Source: Chromatiales bacterium (GTDB taxonomy: Bacteria; Pseudomonadota; Gammaproteobacteria; Thiohalospirales; Thiohalospiraceae). Taken from it: a stretch of DNA of 47,382 nt. A program made the translations under genes and the position numbers. The DNA is taken from NCBI GenBank assembly GCA_026982395.1, contig JALSHD010000161.1:1-47382 (forward strand). Direction: 5' to 3'. Shown here piece after piece: positions 27,747-35,052 of this stretch (position 1 is its first letter; every line of letters begins with the position of its first letter). The notes under the pieces are model-generated. The model saw nothing but the letters and a program-made list of their open reading frames with translations, did no database searches and was not told the DNA's origin.

Positions 27747-28910
27747 ATGCAAACCCGGAAACTACTACATTTTTTATTGCAGGCCGTAATCGTGGGCATA
27801 ATAGCAGGCGCCGCTGTTATGCTGTTCCGCCCCCAGCCACCCGTCCCTGAAAAAAAGGCGGAAACCGCACCCGTTAACAGCCCGAAGCAGCGCTCCGGAC
27901 CGGTAAGTTACAGCCAGGCAGTGGAGGCTGCTGCACCCGCTGTTGTCAACATATACAGCCAGAAAAGAGTTACAGAACAACCCCATCCGTATATGAACGA
28001 CCCCCTGTTCCGGCAACTGTTCGGCAACCGGTTGGGGGTTCCCCGCCAACGGCTGGAAACGAGTCTCGGATCCGGAGTCATCATTAACCAGAAAGGCTAT
28101 ATTCTCACCAACAATCACGTCATAAAGGAGGCTGATGCCATCCAGGTTGGACTGCGGGATGGACGCGGGGTATCTGCAGCTATCGTTGGTACCGATCCGG
28201 AAACCGATCTGGCCGTGCTGAAAATCAAACTGGATAATCTTCCCAGTATTACACTCAATCAGACTCAAAATCTGGCTATCGGGGATGTGGTTCTCGCCAT
28301 TGGCAACCCCTTCGGGGTAGGCCAGACAGTCACCATGGGGATCGTCAGTGCAACCGGACGCAGTCAGCTGGGGCTCAGCACCTTCGAAAACTTCATCCAG
28401 ACCGATGCCGCCATCAACCCCGGCAACTCCGGGGGGGCACTGGTCAACGCGGCAGGTCAACTGGTGGGTATAAACACCGCCATTTTCTCCCGCTCCGGTG
28501 GTTCTCAAGGAATCGGCTTCGCCATTCCGGTCAATCTTGCCAGAGAGGTCATGAGCCAGATTCTCGAACATGGCTACGTCATCAGAGGCTGGCTGGGGGT
28601 GGAAATACAGGCAATCACCCCCGCTCTGGCCAGAGCATTCGGCATAAATCAATTGAAAGGAGCCATCGTCACCGGTGTGTTCCGTAACAGCCCGGCGGCG
28701 GCCGCGGGAATCAGGGCGGGCGATTTCATCATCAGAATCGCGGAGCAACCTGTCAACAATATCCGCATAATGCGCGATCACATCGCAAGTATCCGACCAG
28801 GCGAAACGGTGGAAATACTGCTGCTGCGTCACAATCAGCTGTTAAAAAAACAGATAGTGGCAGGTGAGCGCCCAATTCAGCCGGATACCCGTTCCGTTCC
28901 GGCAAACTGA
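27747..28910 (+). CDS. degS: DegS/AlgW-like periplasmic serine protease
   Basis: The 387-residue protein has one N-terminal membrane segment (about 8-28), a trypsin-like domain with His in TNNHVIKEAD, Asp in DPETDLAVLKI and Ser in NPGNSGGALVN, and one PDZ domain (about 280-370, RGWLGVEIQAITPALARAFG). A single PDZ domain with an uncleaved anchor indicates the DegS/AlgW type, which starts the RseA/MucA cascade for envelope stress, rather than DegP. Its anti-sigma partner is not in the window. Confidence 0.9.
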   Translation: MQTRKLLHFLLQAVIVGIIAGAAVMLFRPQPPVPEKKAETAPVNSPKQRSGPVSYSQAVEAAAPAVVNIYSQKRVTEQPHPYMNDPLFRQLFGNRLGVPRQRLETSLGSGVIINQKGYILTNNHVIKEADAIQVGLRDGRGVSAAIVGTDPETDLAVLKIKLDNLPSITLNQTQNLAIGDVVLAIGNPFGVGQTVTMGIVSATGRSQLGLSTFENFIQTDAAINPGNSGGALVNAAGQLVGINTAIFSRSGGSQGIGFAIPVNLAREVMSQILEHGYVIRGWLGVEIQAITPALARAFGINQLKGAIVTGVFRNSPAAAAGIRAGDFIIRIAEQPVNNIRIMRDHIASIRPGETVEILLLRHNQLLKKQIVAGERPIQPDTRSVPAN

Positions 28911-29130
28911 ATTCCGGGGCGGTTTTTGAGGGACTGCCTGCCAACTATCATGAAGAGGTACCAGACAAAAGCATAAAACCAGGGACTTGCCCCCACACCT
29001 GTCGATCGCTAAACTTAAAAAAACATAAGTAGCCATTAATGCGCCAGTGAACCTGAGAAGTTTGCGGCAATATACTCCGCTGACTCAATAGTGACGGAGG
29101 AGTAAACACTCTGCGAGCACACAAAACTCC
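28911..29130. other. Intergenic region after degS, left of repeat copy B
   Basis: No gene, clear terminator or repeat was recognised in these 220 bases. Together with repeat copy B and the DNA up to 29440 it forms a 530-base gap. Confidence 0.4.
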
Positions 29131-29258
29131 GGCGCAACTGTCCGGATTACCCCTGCAATGTGCCAGCTCAAGAGGGGAAATGTGAGTTTGCATGGACAAA
29201 TGACCATTTTCCAACGCAGGGAAGGCCTGTTTCAGCGATAAGCTGGACAGTTACACAG
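29131..29258 (+). repeat. Nested palindromic intergenic repeat, copy B
   Basis: The left arm CAACTGTCCGG pairs with the right arm CTGGACAGTTA, and the inner part has GGGGAAATGTGAGTTT facing AAATGACCATTTTCC. It aligns with copy A in the opposite orientation and shares the right-half core with copies C, D and E. Confidence 0.75.
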
Positions 29259-29440
29259 GGTATTTGTGATAGTTCCGGACAAGACACCGACTGATATAGC
29301 AAAACAGCTGTTCGGCTCCGGTCTCGTTCCCCCGGAACAATAAGGATACGAAATCGGCGCCAATGACGCATCACGGAATGTAACCGACTGCGGACAATGT
29401 AAACACCCTGCAAAGAAAGGGCTCTAACGGATAACCGTTC

Positions 29441-30187
29441 ATGAAAAAAAACGACATTACAACTTCCGCAAGGAAGCAACAGACAGAAGAGGAGTTATCT
29501 CCGGAGTTGCTCGAACCCGCATTCTATCTTTCAGAATGCCGCTCCTTGCAAATTGATACCCGAAAGCTCGGGGACAACAAGGCCGTTGGCTACCTGACGC
29601 GGAGCGTAGCGCGCAGGCCGGAAAATCTGCTTGCCCAGATTCAGCGTGTCAATATCCATTTGACTCAAAGAGATACCGAAGGAGTTTATGGCTCTCTGCT
29701 GGATCTCTTCATAACACTGAACAGCAAAGGAAGGTCAATCCGGCGGCGGATGCTGCTCAGGGCCAAGCCTCTGCTGACCGAAGAGCAATTCCAGGCACTG
29801 GCCGAACGCCTGGATACAGGTATCTCGGCAACCGATCCGATGCCATTGTCGACACAGTCTGTTTTGAGCAAGGGACTGACCGGGACTCGTCAACTGATTG
29901 AACGTATTAATGATAATGGTAGTGAGACAACCAATCGCGATCCACTCGAGGAGGCCATAGAGTACCTTGAGTACAGCCAGATAGAGAAGGCAAGAGAAAT
30001 TCTTGAGAACGCCGTGCTTGACAATCCCTCCCGGATGGAATTGCATAATAACTTGCTAACTATTTACCGGGTATCGGATGATCAGGGGAGTTTCGCTGTC
30101 ATGCTTGACAGGCTCAACGCATTGAAAATTCCCGTTCCTGACGACTGGAAGCGACTTGCTGAACACTTTGCAACGCGATCAGAATAA
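29441..30187 (+). CDS. TPR protein with FimV-C-like repeat
   Basis: The 248-residue soluble protein is mostly helical. The C-terminal segment DPLEEAIEYLEYSQIEKARE and the following 25 residues resemble the tetratricopeptide-like C-terminal domain of FimV-type polar proteins. The N-terminal part contains a less clear helical repeat (YLTRSVARRPENLLAQIQRV). There is no signal peptide, membrane segment or LysM domain, so it is not FimV itself. It is the first gene of the GTPase/roadblock cluster, 97 bases before the receiver-like gene on the same strand. The context suggests a scaffold or polar-targeting role, which is inference. Confidence 0.65.
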   Translation: MKKNDITTSARKQQTEEELSPELLEPAFYLSECRSLQIDTRKLGDNKAVGYLTRSVARRPENLLAQIQRVNIHLTQRDTEGVYGSLLDLFITLNSKGRSIRRRMLLRAKPLLTEEQFQALAERLDTGISATDPMPLSTQSVLSKGLTGTRQLIERINDNGSETTNRDPLEEAIEYLEYSQIEKAREILENAVLDNPSRMELHNNLLTIYRVSDDQGSFAVMLDRLNALKIPVPDDWKRLAEHFATRSE

Positions 30188-30284
30188 TGCATTTAGAATA
30201 CAACAAACATAAATTTGCTATTTCGTTTGCCGGAAACGACAAACAGGAATCCTCTTGTCCCGGCATGGTGGGGAGGAGCTGAAC

Positions 30285-31544
30285 ATGCAAAATAGGGCTC
30301 GACCGGCCACCAGACCCTTACGGATAAGCATTATCGGTATGGAACAGCGTGCCCGCGATACACTACACCTGTTTTTCCGCAATATATGCCAGGACAGCTA
30401 CGTTTTGGCAGATGAAGCGATTGCAGATATATCCATTATCGATATGGATGCGGTTCATGCCGAAAGGAGCCGCGAAGAGCACGACAGAAAATACCCCGAC
30501 CGCCCAACCATCCTGATCTCATTGTTGAAACCGGAAACCGGCGATGGAACATTTCTCCAGAAACCGCTTCAATCAGAAGAGCTGCTTTCCGCTCTTGAAC
30601 AGATGAGAGCAAATTTTCAGAAGCCGGAGCAAACGTCCACTCCTGACACAGCCCAAAAAGAAAAAGCAAAAGGATCAGCACCATATAATGAAGAAGATGC
30701 TGTTCCGCCATCAGAAACAGAAGACAAAGCGCAAAAGGAAACAGCCTCCGATGCAGATCCAGCTTTGGCAAAACGCACCGGGAGTACCGCTGACCGCCCG
30801 CATTCCCGATCTTCCGGAAAAATCATCCCTCTTTTCCCGGACACCGGACAATCAATACAATCGGGGAATAAAGAAGCAATAGAAATCCCGTCCGCCAAAA
30901 AAAGTAAATCTGTCTACACTCCGGAAAATTACCTGCAAGGCCACATTCAGAAGGCCTACCAACTGGCACGGAGAAAAAACAGAAACGTTTCAATAGAAGG
31001 GCCTTGGCGACCAATCATTATCTTGCCGGAAACCAAGGAAATATGGGTGGAACAAAGCCACGCTCACCTCTATGCCCTGTCTGTCATGCCGGTTCAGCCA
31101 GAGGATGTTACCATACAGGTTCTCGATGCCGGGGAATTCCCTCCCGAACAGGGGGGAGCGATACAGCCGATTGAGTTCTTTCTCTGGAAACTGACTGTAC
31201 GGACCGCTCGCGGTCGCATCCCGGAAAATACGGATCTGCACGCCCCGAACTATCTGAGCCACTGGCCTAATCTGAGCCGGTTGATGCCGATTCATCACGG
31301 TCTGCGCATTGCCGCACTATGGGCCAGACAACCAGTTTCACTGACGGAAACAGCAACTATCCTGAATGTTGCACCCAAATACATATTCTCTTTCTACAGC
31401 GCCGCCAGCGCTATCGGCCTCGTGCGACAAGAGATAAAAAACAGTGGGGATGAGGGCCCCCCTCCGGTATCCTCACAACAGGAACATGAGCACAGAGGGC
31501 TGTTCAGGAAAATACTCGCCCGGCTGCGCGGACGAAACCAATAA
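30285..31544 (+). CDS. Degenerate receiver-domain protein of the GTPase/roadblock cluster
   Basis: The 419-residue protein starts at an ATG with AGGAG 6 bases upstream; the frame runs further back only to a TTG. Residues 11-110 resemble a response-regulator receiver: strand RISIIG, Asp53 in IIDMD, Ser79 in TILISL and the Lys93-Pro94 pair in FLQKPL. The early acidic pair that binds Mg is absent, so phosphorylation is doubtful. Residues 115-215 are a charged, low-complexity linker. Residues 225-400 form a domain I do not recognise, ending in a helix-turn-helix-like segment (VSLTETATILNVAPKYIFSF). It lies 22 bases before the GTPase gene and is probably cotranscribed. Confidence 0.7.
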   Translation: MQNRARPATRPLRISIIGMEQRARDTLHLFFRNICQDSYVLADEAIADISIIDMDAVHAERSREEHDRKYPDRPTILISLLKPETGDGTFLQKPLQSEELLSALEQMRANFQKPEQTSTPDTAQKEKAKGSAPYNEEDAVPPSETEDKAQKETASDADPALAKRTGSTADRPHSRSSGKIIPLFPDTGQSIQSGNKEAIEIPSAKKSKSVYTPENYLQGHIQKAYQLARRKNRNVSIEGPWRPIIILPETKEIWVEQSHAHLYALSVMPVQPEDVTIQVLDAGEFPPEQGGAIQPIEFFLWKLTVRTARGRIPENTDLHAPNYLSHWPNLSRLMPIHHGLRIAALWARQPVSLTETATILNVAPKYIFSFYSAASAIGLVRQEIKNSGDEGPPPVSSQQEHEHRGLFRKILARLRGRNQ

Positions 31545-31566
31545 CCAGAAAAACCGACTCCGAAAT

Positions 31567-32112
31567 ATGGACAATAACTACAAACTTATCTTTACCGGCC
31601 CTGTAGGCGCGGGAAAAACCACAGCTATCCGATCTCTCAGCGACATGGAGCCGGTCACCACGGACGCTGTCGCTTCTGACATGACCCAGAATATAAAAGA
31701 AACTACCACCGTTGCCCTGGATTATGGCTGTATGCAACTGGAAGGGGGGGAACGTCTCCATATCTATGGCACGCCAGGACAGGAGCGTTTTAACTTCATG
31801 TGGGATATTCTTGCTAAAGGCGGAATCGGTCTCATTCTGCTGCTGGACAATACCCGCTCAGATCCTTTTCAGGACATGCATTTTTTTCTGAATTCGTTCC
31901 GGGAATTCATTGATTCAACCCACCTGGCTATTGGAATTACACAAACTGATCGCTCTGCAACCCCGAGAATAGAGCAGTATCATGAAGAACTGAAATCCAC
32001 CGGACTCAAAGTACCTGTATTCGAAATAGACGCCCGGCAGCGGCGGGATGTCGTCGTCCTCGTTGAGGCATTGCTGTTTTCACTTGCCCCTAACCTGAAG
32101 GTTTCAGCATGA
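31567..32112 (+). CDS. Ras-like small GTPase of bacterial SRPRB/COG2229 type
   Basis: The 181-residue protein has a P loop GPVGAGKTT (11-19), a Thr-rich switch I (ETTTVALDYG) and a switch II GTPGQERFNFMW in which the usual DxxG is replaced by YGTPGQ, as in MglA-like proteins. It has an unusual G4 TQTD (for NKxD) and a G5-like EIDAR. Such GTPases pair with roadblock proteins in bacteria, for example MglA/MglB and CvnD/CvnB. The stop overlaps the next gene (ATGA), so the two products are probably made together. Compared with MglA it is closer to the COG2229 group; the assignment is from motif reading only. Confidence 0.85.
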   Translation: MDNNYKLIFTGPVGAGKTTAIRSLSDMEPVTTDAVASDMTQNIKETTTVALDYGCMQLEGGERLHIYGTPGQERFNFMWDILAKGGIGLILLLDNTRSDPFQDMHFFLNSFREFIDSTHLAIGITQTDRSATPRIEQYHEELKSTGLKVPVFEIDARQRRDVVVLVEALLFSLAPNLKVSA

Positions 32113-32747
32113 CCCGCTATCTGATACAGGAAAATATCTATGTACGGCCCAGCCCAGCGGGCGCATACTTCGCAGTATCCCGGCCGGAAGACGAAGCACC
32201 CCGCCGCCTGCTGCGCAGCCTGCTGCGACAGCTGAGCAGCCCGCTGCTGAGCGTTGAGGGGTTGCGCAACTGGTCAGGAATGGATGATGATGACAGTGTG
32301 ATGGAACTTCTCAGCCACATCCAGTCTCTCGGCTGGATAGAAGGCAGCGACACACCCAGCACACCGCCGGAGGGACGGCTGGAAGATACGCTCCCCGGAC
32401 TACTGGCACCTCTGTCGAGTAACGGCAAGGTATTGTTGGCCGATGAACAGGGTTTTTACCTGTGCGCACGCGGTTTTCCCCATGAAACTGCGGAAGAGCT
32501 TTCAGCACTAAGTGCTGACCTGGCCACACTGCATGAACGACACGCCGGCCTGCTGAAAAACAACCTGGGATTGCGCTCCAACGCCTGGGCGGTAGTTGAC
32601 GCCGCCGGCAACAGCGAAGTAGGATTCTGGCCAATGTATGTCGGCGACCAGCGCTTTGTACTGGTAGTAGGCGGAATACCACGACTGAATCAGCCGGTTT
32701 TCATTCAGCTTATCCGTGCGCTTAGTATTCGATATGCGGCAACCTGA
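32109..32747 (+). CDS. Roadblock-like protein with N-terminal winged-helix-like region
   Basis: The 212-residue protein overlaps the GTPase gene by four bases. Residues 1-80 are helical with a possible winged-helix layout (RRLLRSLLRQLSSPLLSVEG then LLSHIQSLGWIEG). Residues 95-210 fit a roadblock/LC7 fold: strand GKVLLADEQGFYLCARGF, helix EELSALSADLATL, strands AWAVVDAAG and RFVLVVGG, and a final helix QPVFIQLIRALSIRYA. It is a likely partner, effector or GTPase-activating protein for the GTPase. Confidence in the fold is moderate because it comes from pattern alone. Confidence 0.65.
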   Translation: MTRYLIQENIYVRPSPAGAYFAVSRPEDEAPRRLLRSLLRQLSSPLLSVEGLRNWSGMDDDDSVMELLSHIQSLGWIEGSDTPSTPPEGRLEDTLPGLLAPLSSNGKVLLADEQGFYLCARGFPHETAEELSALSADLATLHERHAGLLKNNLGLRSNAWAVVDAAGNSEVGFWPMYVGDQRFVLVVGGIPRLNQPVFIQLIRALSIRYAAT

Positions 32748-32880
32748 CCCCATCCGCCGCATCGAAAAATCCGGCCCCATCATAATCATGATGAGAGGGG
32801 TGGTACCAGACCCAAAAAATATTGTAGAGTATATAATGCAAAGATAAGAAAATAAGCGCCAATTGAAACACTTGGCAGCA

Positions 32881-33114
32881 GGCACCTCTAAAAAGAGTGA
32901 TTTTTTCGCGAGAGCAAAGCAGCTCCGCACGCATGACTGCATGGACGCGGGAGATACGAGTCTATGGATGGACGAGGTAGAACGAGGCAGGAAGCCAGAG
33001 TCGAGAGCAATGCACGGAGCAATTGCCGGGAAACGCAGTACTATAGTGAACACATGAAGATTCGGGCACAAAGCTGACACCGCTGTCGCAGAAAAAATGC
33101 ATTTTCAGAGTTGC
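32881..33114. repeat. MITE-like element, copy 2 (about 234 bp, longest)
   Basis: The left end GGCACCTCTAAAAAGAG then TTTTTTCGCGAGAGC matches copy 1, and the right end is CTGTCGCAGAAAAAATGCA then TTTTCAGAG. The interior is about 100 bases longer than in copy 1 and includes GAGCAATGCACGGAGCAATT, which recurs at 44.5 kb. It lies inside the GTPase/roadblock cluster. Confidence 0.75.
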
Positions 33115-33149
33115 TCGGATATATTGTTGCCGGATTAATAAAAGCAAAT

Positions 33150-33322
33150 GTGACTACTCAGCTTACTTCTGAAACGGGTCAGATCAAGTCGGAAAATGGG
33201 AATTTATGCCGGACAAGAGATTCAAATCCCGTGTAATACATGGATGTACGGAAACGGCCAAGGATAAATGACCATTTTCCAACGTAAAGATGATGTTTCA
33301 GGAACTAGCTGAGTAATTACAA
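33150..33322 (+). repeat. Nested palindromic intergenic repeat, copy C (long form)
   Basis: The outer arms GTGACTACTCAGC and GCTGAGTAATTAC and the inner arms GGAAAATGGGAATTTA and TAAATGACCATTTTCC are all visible. It shares a further internal block (AGATTCAAAT to GGATAAATGACC) with copy E. It lies 36 bases after MITE copy 2 and just upstream of the roadblock gene. Confidence 0.85.
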
Positions 33323-33346
33323 GCAAATAAACCGCTATTTTTCAGA

Positions 33347-33352
33347 TATAAT
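33347..33352 (+). promoter_or_regulatory. Possible -10 box for the roadblock gene
   Basis: A consensus TATAAT lies 33 bases before the ATG at 33385. The -35 position falls at the edge of repeat copy C and has no good match, so the promoter is tentative. Confidence 0.3.
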
Positions 33353-33384
33353 TAACCACCTTCATTCCATCAGGAGTATAGCCC

Positions 33385-33747
33385 ATGCGTGAAGAAATGC
33401 TCAGCTCAATATTAAAAGAACTCAATGGCACCTCGGCAGATATCGAGGCATCCGCAGTCATATCCACCGACGGCCTGATGATGTCCAGCGTACTGCCGGC
33501 TGAACTTGACGAAGACCGGATGGGCGCTATGAGCGCCGCCATGCTCTCACTTGGAGATCGCACCTCTCAGGAGCTGGCTCGCGGAGCCCTGGAGCAAACA
33601 CTTATCAAGGGAGACAAGGGCTATGTTCTGATGACTTATGCCGGAGAAGATGCCGTCATTACGGTGTTGGCAAAACCAAAGGCCAAGCTGGGACTGATAT
33701 TCCTTGATGTCAAACGTGCTGCAGAAAACATCGCCAAACTGATTTGA
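33385..33747 (+). CDS. Roadblock/LC7 domain protein (MglB-like)
   Basis: This 120-residue single-domain protein has the classic roadblock layout: a first helix (MLSSILKELNGTSADIEA), the strand-turn ASAVISTDGLMMSSVLP, a long helix (GAMSAAMLSLGDRTSQEL), and strands EQTLIKGDKGYVLMTY and DAVITVLAKPKAKLG, then a C-terminal helix. Such proteins form homodimers that act as GTPase-activating partners for Ras-like bacterial GTPases. AGGAG lies 8 bases before the ATG. It is separated from the GTPase operon by 637 bases filled with two repeats, so it may have its own promoter. It converges with the channel gene. Confidence 0.88.
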   Translation: MREEMLSSILKELNGTSADIEASAVISTDGLMMSSVLPAELDEDRMGAMSAAMLSLGDRTSQELARGALEQTLIKGDKGYVLMTYAGEDAVITVLAKPKAKLGLIFLDVKRAAENIAKLI

Positions 33748-33813
33748 TACGCAATCACGCGGCAGGCACTTTCAGGAACAGTTTGTCCCATTCCCGAAAG
33801 TGCCGCAGCCGCG

Positions 33814-34647
33814 TTATTTCTTTTCAGCCATATCCTTAAGCAAGCTCTCCATCCTCTCCAGCCTCCGCTCTATTGTTTCGGTGTGTTCCCTGATCCAGTG
33901 CACCTCACCCGCTTCCCCTTCACCATGCTCCCGATCAAATTTTTCATGCTCTTTCTGCATTACATCAATCACTACCCCAATCATCATATTCAGAAACACA
34001 AAAGCCGTCAGGACAATGAAACTGATATAGAACATCCAGCTGAAGGGGTAAACTTCCATGGTTTCATACATTACATCGGTCCAGTCCTCGAAAGTGGCAA
34101 CGCGGAACAGTGTCAGCATGGCAATGGTTATATCACCCCACAACACCGGATTAATCTGTTCAAAAAAGAAACTGCCAAACGCAGCATAAACGTAGAAAAT
34201 AATAAACATCAGCAACGCCACATAACCGATACGGGGAATCGCTTTCACCAGCGCATTCATGAGAATACGCAACTCGGGAATAATTGAGATCAGACGCAGC
34301 ACGCGGAAAATCCGCAACAATCGCGCCAGCAACACCATCTGACTCTCATCAACGGGAATCAGACTGGCTGTGACAATCAGAAAATCAAATACATTCCAGC
34401 CGCTTTTGAAAAAATTTCTAACCTTTTCTTCAGCCGCCATCCTGATCAACACCTCGGCAAGAAAGAATAGCGTAACAGCAATATCGAAAACACCTAATAC
34501 ATCCATCCAGAAAGGACTGATATCGTAAGTAGTGGCGCCGATCAGCATCGCCGAGAGGAGAATGATGGCGATAACCGTCATTTCAAATATTTTGTTGCTG
34601 CGTATGGCAATAAAATATTCTCGTAACTCCGCAGATGGAAAACTCAT
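33814..34647 (-). CDS. BacNav-like voltage-gated ion channel
   Basis: The 277-residue protein has six membrane segments. S4 carries four regularly spaced arginines (RLLRIFRVLR), S5 is GYVALLMFIIFYVYAAFGSFFF and S6 is FIVLTAFVFLNMMIGVVIDV. The pore motif TFEDWTD matches the selectivity-filter region of bacterial sodium channels (TLESW in NaChBac). A C-terminal tail with a probable coiled coil (ETIERRLERMESLLKDMAEKK) fits the tetramerisation helix of BacNav channels. The start at 34647 has GGAG 8-11 bases upstream. It converges on the roadblock gene; a role in motility or sodium signalling is inference. Confidence 0.92.
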   Translation of the reverse strand: MSFPSAELREYFIAIRSNKIFEMTVIAIILLSAMLIGATTYDISPFWMDVLGVFDIAVTLFFLAEVLIRMAAEEKVRNFFKSGWNVFDFLIVTASLIPVDESQMVLLARLLRIFRVLRLISIIPELRILMNALVKAIPRIGYVALLMFIIFYVYAAFGSFFFEQINPVLWGDITIAMLTLFRVATFEDWTDVMYETMEVYPFSWMFYISFIVLTAFVFLNMMIGVVIDVMQKEHEKFDREHGEGEAGEVHWIREHTETIERRLERMESLLKDMAEKK

Positions 34648-34667
34648 TTCAATAACTCCATAAAGCT

Positions 34668-34695
34668 GACGGCCCATCATAATTGATGGGCCGTC
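34668..34695. promoter_or_regulatory. Perfect 12-bp dyad in the channel gene leader
   Basis: GACGGCCCATCA-TAAT-TGATGGGCCGTC lies 21 bases upstream of the channel start, next to its ribosome-binding site. Without a T run on the minus strand it is more likely an operator or a leader hairpin than a terminator. Confidence 0.55.
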
Positions 34696-34718
34696 AGGTA
34701 ATATTTTGACCCGATACG

Positions 34719-34864
34719 GTTACTGCTCAGCTAGCAATCAACGACTGCCCGGATGATTGCTTCTGAAACAGGCAAATCAATGCGGAAAACGGGAGTTTAC
34801 AAGGGTAAATGACCATTTTCCAATGCAGAGACGGTGCATTTCAGGAGCGAGCCGAGTAGTTACA
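34719..34864 (+). repeat. Nested palindromic intergenic repeat, copy D
   Basis: The left arm GTTACTGCTCAGC pairs with the right arm GCCGAGTAGTTAC. The inner part GGAAAACGGGAGTTTA faces TAAATGACCATTTTCC. It lies in the 405-base gap between the channel and Kelch genes. The rest of that gap shows nothing but the dyad. Confidence 0.8.
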
Positions 34865-35052
34865 GAAAAACAGTCAGACAGACGCACCACATCGCTCGGC
34901 CTCTGCAAGGCAGCAGCCAACAATAGCACAATGCACTGCTGATTTTTCAGACGGATTCTATACGGAGTTGAGAAAGAGGTCTAATCAATAACCGTTCATT
35001 TTTTCCGGCACAGATATGAGCCGGAACTGGTAATCTGCAGACGAATGAGCGG

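Noticed and set aside
31567-33747. Naming the GTPase and roadblock genes mglA and mglB
   Set aside because: The motif details of the GTPase fit the wider COG2229 group better than MglA, and the gene context differs, so the names would overstate what is known.
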